From JBJXHB01 sp046160725 (GTDB lineage Bacteria; Pseudomonadota; Gammaproteobacteria; Burkholderiales; Burkholderiaceae_C), in NCBI GenBank assembly GCA_046160725.1, contig JBJXHB010000584.1:1-12173 (forward strand): DNA of 12,173 bases, given 5' to 3'. Made by a program: the position numbers and the translations under genes. Shown piece by piece: positions 5,201 to 12,173 of the stretch. The notes below the pieces were generated by a model, which worked only from the letters and a program-made list of their open reading frames with translations, did not search any database and was not told the DNA's origin. How positions within the stretch are numbered: the stretch's first letter is position 1; every line of letters begins with the position of its first letter.

Positions 5201-7441
5201 TCACTGCCTTCCCATCGCCGCCCGCAGCTCGCCGCGGCTGTCGACCAACTGGTCATCGGCCAACTCGAAGGCCACGTGCTCCAGCGTGCCGCTGAACGGG
5301 AAGGGTGCCTCAAAGGCCCCCACGGCCGGCTTGGGCGCGCGGCCGACCTCCAGGCCGATGAAGGAGCACTGGGCCCGGTAGGTGCGCGGCAGCTCGATGC
5401 TGCCGCAGGCGCGGCCGTCGATGTACAGGGTGCCGCGGCCCTGGTACTCGGCGGTCTTGGTCATCTCGTAGGCCAGCTCGCAGGGGCCCACCGGCAGCGG
5501 TCGGTCGGAGCGCACCACGAAGTGCTGGTTCACGTAGTTGTAGTCGTGCACCAGGTGGCCGTCCTGCACATACAGGGCATAGCCGCCACACCAGTCACCC
5601 TGCGCCACCAGCACGCCATCGGCGCCACCGGCGGGCACCACCACACGTGCGGTGATGCGGTAGGAGCGGTTGCGGATGTCGGGCGCCGCGGCCTGCGGTA
5701 TGCGGCCCACGCCGGGCCGCAGCAGCCACTGCCGGCGCGCCGCCACGCTGTGCGGGTTGTGGCTGACAAAGCGGTGCAGCGAGTCGTTCAGGGGCAGCAC
5801 CTGGCAGGCGCCGGCCTCCGTGAACCAGCGCTGCACCATCTCGGCCAGCTTCTGCGGCTGCGCCTGCGCCAGGTCACGGGTCTCGTTGAAGTCGCTGTCC
5901 AGGTGATACAGCTCCCAGGTGTCGTCGTCGAACGACGTGCCCGGTCGGTGCCAGGTGACGGCCTTCCAGCCCTGGTGCCAGATGCCGCGGTGGCCGAGCA
6001 TCTCGAAGTACTGGCTGTGCTTGCGGGTGGGCTCGGCCGCCGCGTTGAAGGTGTAGGCCAGGCTGGTGCCCTCGATCGGCTGCTGCGGCACGCCGTTGAT
6101 GGCATCGGGCGGCGCCACGCCGGTGACGTCCAGCACCGTGGGCGTGATGTCGCAGACATGGTGGAACTGGTGGCGGATGCCGCCGGCGTCGGTGATCAAC
6201 CGCGGGCAATGGATGATCAACGGGTCGCGCACGCCGCCGCCATGGGTGGTCTGCTTGTAGCGCTTGAGCGGCGTGTTGCCGGCCATCGCCCAGCCCAGCG
6301 GATAGTTGTTGTTCAGGTGGCCCTGGCCGATCTGGTCGATGTAGGGCAGGTTGTCCTCCAGGGTGTCGCGCACGCCGTTGAAGTAACGCAGCGCATTGAC
6401 GGTGCCGTGGGGCGAGCCCTCCTGGCTGGCGCCGTTGTCGGAGATCAGCACGACCATCGTGTTGTCGAGCTGCCCGATCTGCCGCAGGAAGCCGATGAAG
6501 CGCCCGATGTGCTCGTCGGTGTGCTCCAGCATGCCGGCAAACGCGGCCTGCAGGCGCACGGCCAGGCGCTGGGCGTCGGGCTTCAGGCTGGCCCAGGGCT
6601 TGACGCCCGGGCTCAGCGGCGGCAGCTCGGTGCCCGCCGGCACCAGCCCCATGGCCTTCTGCCGCGCCAGGCGGTCGTCGCGGGTGGCGTCCCAGCCCTT
6701 GTCGAACACCGGCATGTACTTGTCGATGTAGGACGCGGGCGCATGGTGCGGCGCATGCTGCGCTCCGAAGGCCATGTACAGGAAGAACGGCTTGCCGGGG
6801 CTGGCGGATTGCTGGTCGCGGATGAAGCCGACAGACCGGTCCACGATGTCCGGCGTCAGGTGGTAGTCCGGTGTGTCCGGGGACTCGATGTGGTGGTTGT
6901 CCAGCACCAGTTCCGGATGCCACTGGTTGGTCTCGCCCTCCAGGAAGCCGAAGTAGCGGTCGAAGCCGCGCTGCAGCGGCCATTGGTCGAAGGGCCCGGC
7001 GGCCGAGGTCTCGAAGGTGGGCGTGAGATGCCACTTGCCGGTGGCAAAGGTGTTGTAGCCCGCGCCGCGCAGCACCTCGGCCAGGGTGCCCGCGCTCCTG
7101 GCGATGCGGCCACGCATGCCGGGGTAGCCCAGGTCCCAGTCCGCCAGGCCGCCCATGCCCACCGAATGGTGGTTGCGGCCGGTGAGCAGCGCCGCCCGCG
7201 TCGGCGAGCACAGCGCCGTGGTGTGGAAATGCGTGTAGCGCAGGCCGCCGGCCGCCAGGGCGTCGATATGCGGCGTGGCGATCTCGGAGCCATAGCAGCC
7301 CAGGTCGGCAAAGCCCATGTCGTCGAACACGATGTACACGATGTTCGGCGCGCCGGCCGGCGCCGTCGGCGGGGCGGGCCAGTGCGGCGTGCTCTCGTCG
7401 GTGGTGCGGCCGATGATCGGGCGGTCTGTCGGTGCGGGCAT
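5201..7441 (-). CDS. Type I (formylglycine-dependent) arylsulfatase with C-terminal beta-sandwich domain
   Basis: Hydrolyses sulfate esters to alcohol or phenol plus sulfate. It has 746 residues, longer than the roughly 540 of Pseudomonas AtsA but like the large mycobacterial-type arylsulfatases. Catalytic residues are visible: metal ligands D40-D41 (IVFDDMGF), the FGE target C78 in CSPTR followed by AALLTGR, K136 and H138 (GKWHL), H229 (GAQHAPHH), D335-N336 (ISDNGAS) and K393 or K396 (TPLKRYKQTTHGGG). Residues ~590-740 look like an all-beta, lectin-like accessory domain. No signal peptide is present, so a cytoplasmic location is inferred. The start at 7441 has a GGAG 7 bases upstream; a longer in-frame start at 7549 adds an Arg/Pro-rich stretch unlike the family. 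The gene is the last of four minus-strand genes and needs the FGE encoded at 9989-10981. Physiological substrate unknown. Confidence 0.94.
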   Translation of the reverse strand: MPAPTDRPIIGRTTDESTPHWPAPPTAPAGAPNIVYIVFDDMGFADLGCYGSEIATPHIDALAAGGLRYTHFHTTALCSPTRAALLTGRNHHSVGMGGLADWDLGYPGMRGRIARSAGTLAEVLRGAGYNTFATGKWHLTPTFETSAAGPFDQWPLQRGFDRYFGFLEGETNQWHPELVLDNHHIESPDTPDYHLTPDIVDRSVGFIRDQQSASPGKPFFLYMAFGAQHAPHHAPASYIDKYMPVFDKGWDATRDDRLARQKAMGLVPAGTELPPLSPGVKPWASLKPDAQRLAVRLQAAFAGMLEHTDEHIGRFIGFLRQIGQLDNTMVVLISDNGASQEGSPHGTVNALRYFNGVRDTLEDNLPYIDQIGQGHLNNNYPLGWAMAGNTPLKRYKQTTHGGGVRDPLIIHCPRLITDAGGIRHQFHHVCDITPTVLDVTGVAPPDAINGVPQQPIEGTSLAYTFNAAAEPTRKHSQYFEMLGHRGIWHQGWKAVTWHRPGTSFDDDTWELYHLDSDFNETRDLAQAQPQKLAEMVQRWFTEAGACQVLPLNDSLHRFVSHNPHSVAARRQWLLRPGVGRIPQAAAPDIRNRSYRITARVVVPAGGADGVLVAQGDWCGGYALYVQDGHLVHDYNYVNQHFVVRSDRPLPVGPCELAYEMTKTAEYQGRGTLYIDGRACGSIELPRTYRAQCSFIGLEVGRAPKPAVGAFEAPFPFSGTLEHVAFELADDQLVDSRGELRAAMGRQ

Positions 7442-7448
7442 GGCGGGG

Positions 7449-7453
7449 CTCCA
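7449..7453 (-). promoter_or_regulatory. Ribosome binding site for the arylsulfatase
   Basis: On the minus strand TGGAG ends 7 bases before the ATG at 7441. It supports that start over the in-frame ATG at 7549, which would make this region coding and add 36 residues of low-complexity sequence. Confidence 0.7.
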
Positions 7454-7475
7454 GGCGCGAGGCAGGTCAATGTAG

Positions 7476-7493
7476 CGGCCGCCCCTGCGGCCG
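7476..7493 (-). other. GC-rich hairpin in the leader of the arylsulfatase gene
   Basis: Perfect inverted repeat CGGCCGC-AGGG-GCGGCCG on the minus strand: a 7-bp all-GC stem with a 4-base loop, ending about 34 bases before the arylsulfatase ATG. No U-tract follows, so it is not a standard intrinsic terminator. It could be a pause, processing or mRNA-stability element between the peptidase and sulfatase genes, or chance in GC-rich DNA. The rest of the 149-base gap (7442-7590) shows no gene and no clear promoter. Confidence 0.45.
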
Positions 7494-7590
7494 GGGCTGG
7501 GGCTGTCCCAGGTGGCCGGCACGCGGCAGCGCGCCCCCATGGCACCCATGCATCGCTCGCGGGCCCGCCGACCCGCCCATCACTAGTCGC

Positions 7591-9846
7591 TCACCCCACG
7601 TTCTTGCGCCCCGCCCGCCAGAGCACGAAGGCAAACTCGTCGGCGCGTTCGCCATCAATCTGGCTGCGCGTGCTGCCCAGGCCGTGGCCGGCGTCGAAGC
7701 CGACGCGCAGCAGGATCGGGTTGCGCGAGCGGTTGGCGCGCTGCAGCCGGGCCGCCATCTTGCCGCCGTTCCAGGCCTCGACGCGCGGGTCCGTCATGCC
7801 GATCGTCAACAGCACCGCCGGGTGGTTGGTGCCGTCCTTGACATGGTGCAGCGCGTCCATCGCCTTCAGGCCGATGAAGCCGTCCTTGTCCTTCACCGTG
7901 CCGAACTCGTCGATGTTTGGCGGCCCGTTCTGCCCGAACTCGGCCCGCAACGCATTCGACACCCCGACATTGGAGATGACACCGGCAAACAGGTCAGGCC
8001 GTTCGGTGAGCGCGCGGCCGACGGTGATGCCGCCGGCCGAGCCGCCCTGGATGGTGAGCGTGGCCTTGGATGCCCAGCGTTCCTTGACGAGGTGCTCGCA
8101 GCAGTCGATGAGGTCGCGCCAGGTGTTGGGCTTGGTCAGCTTCTGGCCGCCCTTCCACCAGCGCTTGCCGTACTCGCCGCCGCCGCGCACGTGCGCGGTG
8201 GCGAAGACCCCCCCGCGCTCCAGCAGCGCCAGCGTGCGTGGGCTGAAATAGGGGCCGCTGGTGATCTGGTAGGCGCCGTAGGCCTGCACCAGCGTGGGGT
8301 TGCGGCCGTCGCGTGCCAGGCCCTTCTTGGCCACGATGGACAACGGCACCTTGGTGCCGTCACGCGCAGTCGCAAAGCTGCGGACGGCCTCGTAGCCGGA
8401 GAGATCCAGGCTCGACGGTGGCGCGATGCCCACACGCTCGGTGCGCCCGCTCGTGGGGTCGTGGCGGAAGGTGGTGAAGGGCAGCAGCCAGGCGGTGCCA
8501 TCGATGTAGCAGCCGTCGTCGTCGGTGCTGGCGAAGGCACCGCTGATCGAGCCCTCGAAGGGCAGCGCCACGTCGTTGAGCTTGCCCTCGCGCGTGAGCC
8601 GGCGCACGCTGTGGTAGCCGCCGTCGAGGTTGAGCAGGTACAGCCCGTCACGCGCCAGCACCATGTTTTCCACGACCAGCGGGCCCTCAGGCACCACGGT
8701 GGTGGCATCGGCATAGCGGCCCTCGGCCAGTGGCAGGCGCAGCACCTTGCCGTTCTCGGCGCCGCGGGTGCTGAGCATGTAGACATGGTGTGCGTCCAGC
8801 GCCAGGCCGGTGACCTCGTCTTCGACCGTGCACAGCTGCCGCCAGGTGGCGCGGCCCTCCACCACATCGGCCAGCCGTGCCACGAAGACAGGGTTCTCGC
8901 GCCGCACGCCGCCGTAGAGCACCAGCAAGGCCCAGTCGCCATCGCGGCCGCAGGTGATGGAGGGGAACTCGTGGTCGGTCAGCGGAAGGGCCGCATCACG
9001 CCCATGCTGCGCCAGCAGCAGGTCGTCCTTGGGGTCGGTACCCAGCTTGTGCAGCAGCGCCGGCGAGCGCTTGTAGTAATCGGCCGTGCCCTTCTGCCTG
9101 AGGTCCGCGATGCGGCCATAGAAGAAGCCACTGCCGTCGGGCAGCCACGACGGCCCGGCGTACTGCGTGCCCGGGATGCGCTCGGGCAGCACGCGCATCG
9201 TCTGCACCTCCATCACGTGCAGCACCGAGTCTTCACTGCCCGCCGGCGAGAGGCCGTAGACCACATGCCGGCCGTCCGGCGAGGCCACCCACCAATCGAG
9301 CGAGACGTGCACGCCGCCTTCGCCCTTCATGGTGGTGGGGTCGATGAGGATGCGCTCGGCGCCGCTGGCGCCCTGGCGCACGGCGAGCTTGAAGTTGTCG
9401 GCCCCGGCCGGGCGCACCTGGTAGAAGAGCTGCTCGCCGGCCTTCTGCACGCCGTAGGCCACCGCCGTGCCGCCCGAGAGCGCGGCAATGCGCCGCTTCA
9501 GCGACTCGCGGCCCGGTATGCCGCCCAGCACCGCACGCGCATGCGCGTCCTGGCCGCGCATGAAGGGCTCCCAGTCCTTGTCCTTCGGGTTCTCCATCCA
9601 GCGGTACGGGTCCACCACGGTCTGGCCGAAGAAGGTTTCAGAGACGGGTTCGATGCGGGCCACGGGAGGGCGGGGCACCGCGCGGGGCGCGGCGGAGGCC
9701 GCTGGTCCCGCCGGTGTTGTGGCGGCGGTTGTGGCGGTGGTTGCCCAGGCCGGCGCAGTCCCGGCAGCGGCGAGCGCGGCCGCTCCCTGCAGCAGGCGCC
9801 GGCGTTCAGCTGAAGCAGCAGGATGGGAGGTTTGGCGTTTCGTCAT
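7591..9846 (-). CDS. Prolyl oligopeptidase-family (S9) serine peptidase, Tat-exported
   Basis: Serine peptidase of 751 residues with the two-domain POP layout. An N-terminal beta-propeller (about 75-470) starts with the family segment DPYRWMENP, and a C-terminal alpha/beta-hydrolase domain follows. The triad is readable: S603 in GGSAGG, D686 in GMTDPRVEAW and H721 in DAGHG. R688 matches the POP Arg that contacts the substrate backbone. The N-terminus has a twin-arginine motif (ERRRLLQG, residues 14-21), a hydrophobic Ala/Leu stretch and a likely cleavage after A35, then a Thr/Ala/Pro-rich linker, so periplasmic export through Tat is inferred. The S1-site Trp of classical POP (HAWTTDYG in the porcine enzyme, from memory) appears replaced: this protein reads GPPNIDEFG. 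Strict proline specificity is therefore doubtful. The start at 9846 has AAAAGGG 6 bases upstream; in-frame ATG 9873 is less likely. Confidence 0.92.
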   Translation of the reverse strand: MTKRQTSHPAASAERRRLLQGAAALAAAGTAPAWATTATTAATTPAGPAASAAPRAVPRPPVARIEPVSETFFGQTVVDPYRWMENPKDKDWEPFMRGQDAHARAVLGGIPGRESLKRRIAALSGGTAVAYGVQKAGEQLFYQVRPAGADNFKLAVRQGASGAERILIDPTTMKGEGGVHVSLDWWVASPDGRHVVYGLSPAGSEDSVLHVMEVQTMRVLPERIPGTQYAGPSWLPDGSGFFYGRIADLRQKGTADYYKRSPALLHKLGTDPKDDLLLAQHGRDAALPLTDHEFPSITCGRDGDWALLVLYGGVRRENPVFVARLADVVEGRATWRQLCTVEDEVTGLALDAHHVYMLSTRGAENGKVLRLPLAEGRYADATTVVPEGPLVVENMVLARDGLYLLNLDGGYHSVRRLTREGKLNDVALPFEGSISGAFASTDDDGCYIDGTAWLLPFTTFRHDPTSGRTERVGIAPPSSLDLSGYEAVRSFATARDGTKVPLSIVAKKGLARDGRNPTLVQAYGAYQITSGPYFSPRTLALLERGGVFATAHVRGGGEYGKRWWKGGQKLTKPNTWRDLIDCCEHLVKERWASKATLTIQGGSAGGITVGRALTERPDLFAGVISNVGVSNALRAEFGQNGPPNIDEFGTVKDKDGFIGLKAMDALHHVKDGTNHPAVLLTIGMTDPRVEAWNGGKMAARLQRANRSRNPILLRVGFDAGHGLGSTRSQIDGERADEFAFVLWRAGRKNVG

Positions 9847-9852
9847 CGCAGA

Positions 9853-9859
9853 CCCTTTT
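9853..9859 (-). promoter_or_regulatory. Ribosome binding site for the S9 peptidase
   Basis: On the minus strand AAAAGGG ends 6 bases before the ATG at 9846. It places the start directly before the Tat signal MTKRQ and argues against the in-frame ATG at 9873, for which this site would be inside the coding region. The 142-base gap upstream (9847-9988) shows no convincing promoter or terminator. Confidence 0.65.
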
Positions 9860-9988
9860 GGAGCAAGAAGCATCGGAGCGCCCGCTGTGGAGCGCCTGAA
9901 AGGGCAGGGATTGTGGACGGGCCATGGCAGGCAAGGCGGCGCGGTGCGACGAACGCGCCAACACGCCGGATGGGATGCGGCTCGGCCC

Positions 9989-10981
9989 TCACCGGCAGGG
10001 CGCCGCGCCCGAGTCCGCGGCTGGCGCCGCGGCGGCGCACCGGAACCCCATGTGTCCGGTGCTGGCCAGCGGGTCGTTGCTGCTGCGCGCGGCCACCCGG
10101 TAGCGGTTGCAGTAGCTGTCGTGGCACAGGTAGCTGCCGCCGCGGATGACGCGCCGCGGGGCATGGCCGGCTTGATCGCCCGTGTGCGGGCCGGCCGCCT
10201 CGGGTGGCGTCCGCGCGAATGCGTCGGCACACCACTCCCACACGTTGCCGCACACGTTGTGCAGGCCGAAGCCGTTGGGCTCGAAGGCATCGACCGGCGC
10301 CGTGCCGTAGAAGCCGTCCTCGCGCGTGTTGTGGCGTGGAAAGCGGCCCTGCCAGATGTTGCACCGGTGCCGGCCCTGGGGCGTCAGCTCATCGCCCCAG
10401 GCATAGCGCTGGCCCTCCAGGCCGCCGCGGGCCGCGCACTCCCATTCGGCCTCGGACGGCAGCCGCTTGCCGGCCCATTGGGCATAGGTCTGGGCGTCGA
10501 GCCAGCACACCTGCACCACCGGATGGTCCAGCCGGGCCTCGATACCCGAGCCGGCGCCCTCCGGGCGGCGCCAGCAGGCGCCGGGCACCTCGCGCCACCA
10601 CGGCGCGTCGACCACGCCGCGGGTGGGCGCGAAGTCATCCGGCAGCAGCCCGGCAAACACGAAGCTCCAGCCCGCCTCCTCGGCGACGGTGACATATCCC
10701 GTCGCCTCGACGAAGGCCGCGAAGTCGCGGTTGCTGACCGCGCAGCGGTCGATCCGGAACGCCTCCAGCCGCACCAGGCGCGACGGCCCCTCGGCATCCG
10801 ACGGCTCGCCCTCGTCCCGGTCGCAGCCCATGCGGAAGGTGCCCGCCGGCACGACGGCCATGCGGTCCGGGCCGAGCAGGTCGGGCGGGGCCTGCGTCTC
10901 TATCGCGAGGGCCGGCGCCGCCGGCGCGCCGGCGCGTCCGGGGTCTGCCGATGCCGGTGAACAACAACCGCTGGATGCCAT
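9989..10981 (-). CDS. Formylglycine-generating enzyme (sulfatase-activating, FGE/SUMF1 family)
   Basis: Copper- and O2-dependent oxidase that converts the Cys of the CxPxR motif in type I sulfatases to formylglycine. It has 330 residues, of which about 41-318 form the FGE domain beginning VPAGTFRMG. Family segments in order are HPVVQVCWLDA, RLPSEAEWECAARGG, CNIWQGRFP, NVCGNVWEWC and RGGSYLCHDSYCNRYR. In the last, C286 and C291 align with the catalytic pair C336 and C341 of human FGE, followed by AARSSN and LGFRCA-like MGFRCA. Many FGE-fold proteins lack these cysteines and do other jobs; this one looks like a true FGE. The N-terminal 40 residues (MASSGCCSP, then Ala/Pro-rich) are not a signal peptide, so it probably acts in the cytoplasm. 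A GGAG 7 bases upstream supports the start at 10981. Its likely client is the arylsulfatase C78, two genes downstream. Confidence 0.95.
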   Translation of the reverse strand: MASSGCCSPASADPGRAGAPAAPALAIETQAPPDLLGPDRMAVVPAGTFRMGCDRDEGEPSDAEGPSRLVRLEAFRIDRCAVSNRDFAAFVEATGYVTVAEEAGWSFVFAGLLPDDFAPTRGVVDAPWWREVPGACWRRPEGAGSGIEARLDHPVVQVCWLDAQTYAQWAGKRLPSEAEWECAARGGLEGQRYAWGDELTPQGRHRCNIWQGRFPRHNTREDGFYGTAPVDAFEPNGFGLHNVCGNVWEWCADAFARTPPEAAGPHTGDQAGHAPRRVIRGGSYLCHDSYCNRYRVAARSSNDPLASTGHMGFRCAAAAPAADSGAAPCR

Positions 10982-10988
10982 CGAAGCG

Positions 10989-10993
10989 CTCCG
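10989..10993 (-). promoter_or_regulatory. Ribosome binding site for the FGE gene
   Basis: On the minus strand CGGAG ends 7 bases before the ATG at 10981. It separates the FGE gene from a longer open frame that runs through the upstream nuclease gene in a different phase to about 12076. The remaining 10994-11115 holds no gene; a 5-bp hairpin at 11068-11080 without a T-run is too weak to call a terminator. Confidence 0.7.
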
Positions 10994-11115
10994 TCCGGGT
11001 CCACGGGAAGCCGCGTGCGCCGCGGGGGCGGGCACGGGGCGGACGACCCGCCTGCGCGAGGCCGCCGGGCCATTGTGGCCACCGCCGCCCCGGTCGGCGC
11101 CCGGACGCGCCGAAG

Positions 11116-12173
11116 CTACAACGCCACCCGCTCCAGCGCCTGCGGCGCCCGGGCGCGCCAGCCCAGGCGCTGTGTGATGGTGTCGGCAAACCCCAGCGCC
11201 GTCTGGGCCTCGCCGTGGACCACGTAGGTCTGCTTCGGTGGCGTGTCGAAGCCGCCCAGCCAGCCCAGCAGCGCGGCCTGGTCGGCATGGGCCGACAGGC
11301 CGCCGATGGTGTGGATGCCGGCCCGCACCGCCACATCGTCGCCCAGGATGCGCACGCGCCGGGCGCCGTCGACCAGGCGCCGGCCCAGCGTGCCCTCGGC
11401 CTGCCAGCCGACCATCACCACCGCGCACTCCGGGCGGCCCAGGTGGTGGCGCAGGTGGTGCTGGATGCGGCCAGCGTCGCACATGCCGCTGGCGGCGATG
11501 ATGATGGCGCCGGCGCGGATGCGGTTCAGCGCCATCGACTCGTCCACCGACTGCGTGAAGCGCAGGTCCAGCCACTCCGGGTGCGCGCGCCGCGCCGACA
11601 GCAGCTCGCGCGTCTCGTCGTCCAGGGCCTCGGTGTGGCGCCAGGTGATGGCGGTCACGCGGTCGGCCATGGGCGAGTCGACGAACACCTGCAGGTGCGG
11701 CAGGCGGCCCTGGCGCCGCAGGTCGACCAGCAGGTGCAACAGCTCCTGCGTGCGGCCAAGGGCAAAGGCCGGGATGATGATGTTGCCGCGGCGCCGGCGC
11801 AGCGTGTTGTCGATCACCGCGACCAGCTCGTCCACCGTCTCGGCCATCGGCCGGTGCAGCCGGTTGCCGTAGGTCGACTCCACCAGCAGCACGTCGGCCT
11901 GCGCGATGCGCACCGGGTCGCGCACGATGGGCCGGCCGGGCTGGCCCAGGTCGCCGGAGAAGACCAGCCGGCGCCGGGCCCGGCCCTGCACCAGCTCGAC
12001 CTCGACGATGGCCGAGCCCAGGATGTGGCCGGCGTCGCGGAAGCGGCAGCGCACCGCCGGATGCGGCTGCAGCCACTCGTCATAGGCGCGGCCGTCGACC
12101 TGCTCCAGGCTGGCTTGTGCCTGCGCAACGGTGTAGAGCAGCTCGCCGCCGGGCCGGCCGGCGGCGCTGTCGC
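11116..12173 (-). CDS. Beta-CASP metallo-beta-lactamase-fold nuclease-like protein (5' partial)
   Basis: C-terminal part, about 352 residues, of a zinc-dependent MBL-fold protein of the CPSF73/YSH1-like bacterial group, probably an RNA-processing nuclease. The frame is open to the window edge, so the N-terminus with the HxHxDH zinc motif lies outside; GTG 12054 is not a credible start because conserved sequence continues upstream (GELLYTVAQAQ). Visible in order are MBL motif 3 (DAGHILGSA), motif 4 (FSGDLG), beta-CASP motif A (ESTYGNRLH), the family segments IPAFALGRTQELL, DSPMADRV and AASGMCDAGRIQHH, motif B (GLSAHADQ) and motif C (VHGEAQTAL, encoded near 11209-11220). The stop is TAG at 11116-11118. 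It is the first of the four co-directional minus-strand genes in view; a functional tie to sulfatase maturation is not evident. Confidence 0.92.
   Translation of the reverse strand, partial: DSAAGRPGGELLYTVAQAQASLEQVDGRAYDEWLQPHPAVRCRFRDAGHILGSAIVEVELVQGRARRRLVFSGDLGQPGRPIVRDPVRIAQADVLLVESTYGNRLHRPMAETVDELVAVIDNTLRRRRGNIIIPAFALGRTQELLHLLVDLRRQGRLPHLQVFVDSPMADRVTAITWRHTEALDDETRELLSARRAHPEWLDLRFTQSVDESMALNRIRAGAIIIAASGMCDAGRIQHHLRHHLGRPECAVVMVGWQAEGTLGRRLVDGARRVRILGDDVAVRAGIHTIGGLSAHADQAALLGWLGGFDTPPKQTYVVHGEAQTALGFADTITQRLGWRARAPQALERVAL

Noticed and set aside
5276..8251. 991-codon open frame on the plus strand, opposite the sulfatase and peptidase genes
   Set aside because: Its translation is Ala/Val/His/Gly/Arg-rich with no domain motif. 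It lies antisense to two genes with intact catalytic sites. Long antisense frames are expected when third codon positions are nearly all G or C.
7432..9813. 793-codon open frame on the plus strand, opposite the peptidase
   Set aside because: Low-complexity composition and no recognisable family; a shadow of the S9 peptidase gene.
9847..9988. Possible sigma-70 promoter on the minus strand before the peptidase (TTGCCT with a weak CAATCC or CACAAT)
   Set aside because: Spacing is 13-15 bases and the -10 match is poor, so it cannot be supported by sequence alone.
10982..12076. N-terminal extension of the FGE frame upstream of 10981
   Set aside because: It overlaps the nuclease gene in another phase, has no motifs, and the ribosome binding site at 10989-10993 supports the shorter protein.

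Overview
The window is GC-rich DNA (clearly above 65 percent by eye, not counted), and almost every codon in the real genes ends in G or C. GC content, gene types and dense packing suggest a free-living, aerobic, high-GC proteobacterium. My best guess is Burkholderiales (Sphaerotilaceae/Comamonadaceae-like), but that is inference and no marker gene here fixes it. No insertion sequence, phage gene, tRNA, rRNA or CRISPR array is visible. No gap between genes exceeds about 150 bases. The two halves of the window converge at about 5183-5200.

Left half, plus strand (1-5182): a tightly packed unit encodes a polar-amino-acid-type ABC importer. It holds permease 1 (5' end outside the window), a periplasmic family 3 solute-binding protein, permease 2 and the ATPase. 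Six bases later comes a single-component Rieske oxygenase of the vanillate/dicamba O-demethylase type. A small VTT (TVP38/DedA-like) membrane protein ends this strand. The spacing suggests that the importer feeds the oxygenase its substrate. The binding protein keeps the Arg that holds the ligand carboxylate but has Ser where amino-acid binders normally have the Asp that holds the alpha-amino group. The imported compound may therefore be an unusual acid rather than a standard amino acid. No ferredoxin or reductase for the oxygenase is encoded here.

Right half, minus strand (12173 down to 5201): four genes run in one direction, separated by 134, 142 and 149 bases. They are a beta-CASP metallo-beta-lactamase-fold nuclease-like protein (5' end outside the window), a formylglycine-generating enzyme (FGE) with both active-site cysteines, a Tat-exported prolyl-oligopeptidase-family (S9) peptidase, and a large type I arylsulfatase with the CxPxR motif that FGE modifies. 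FGE and sulfatase form a self-sufficient activation pair. Neither shows an export signal, so sulfate-ester cleavage is probably cytoplasmic and needs imported substrate.

The families are recognisable. What is less ordinary is the importer-oxygenase coupling with an altered ligand site, the cytoplasmic FGE/sulfatase pair split by an exported peptidase, and the peptidase's apparent loss of the proline-stacking Trp. I found no clearly unprecedented system.
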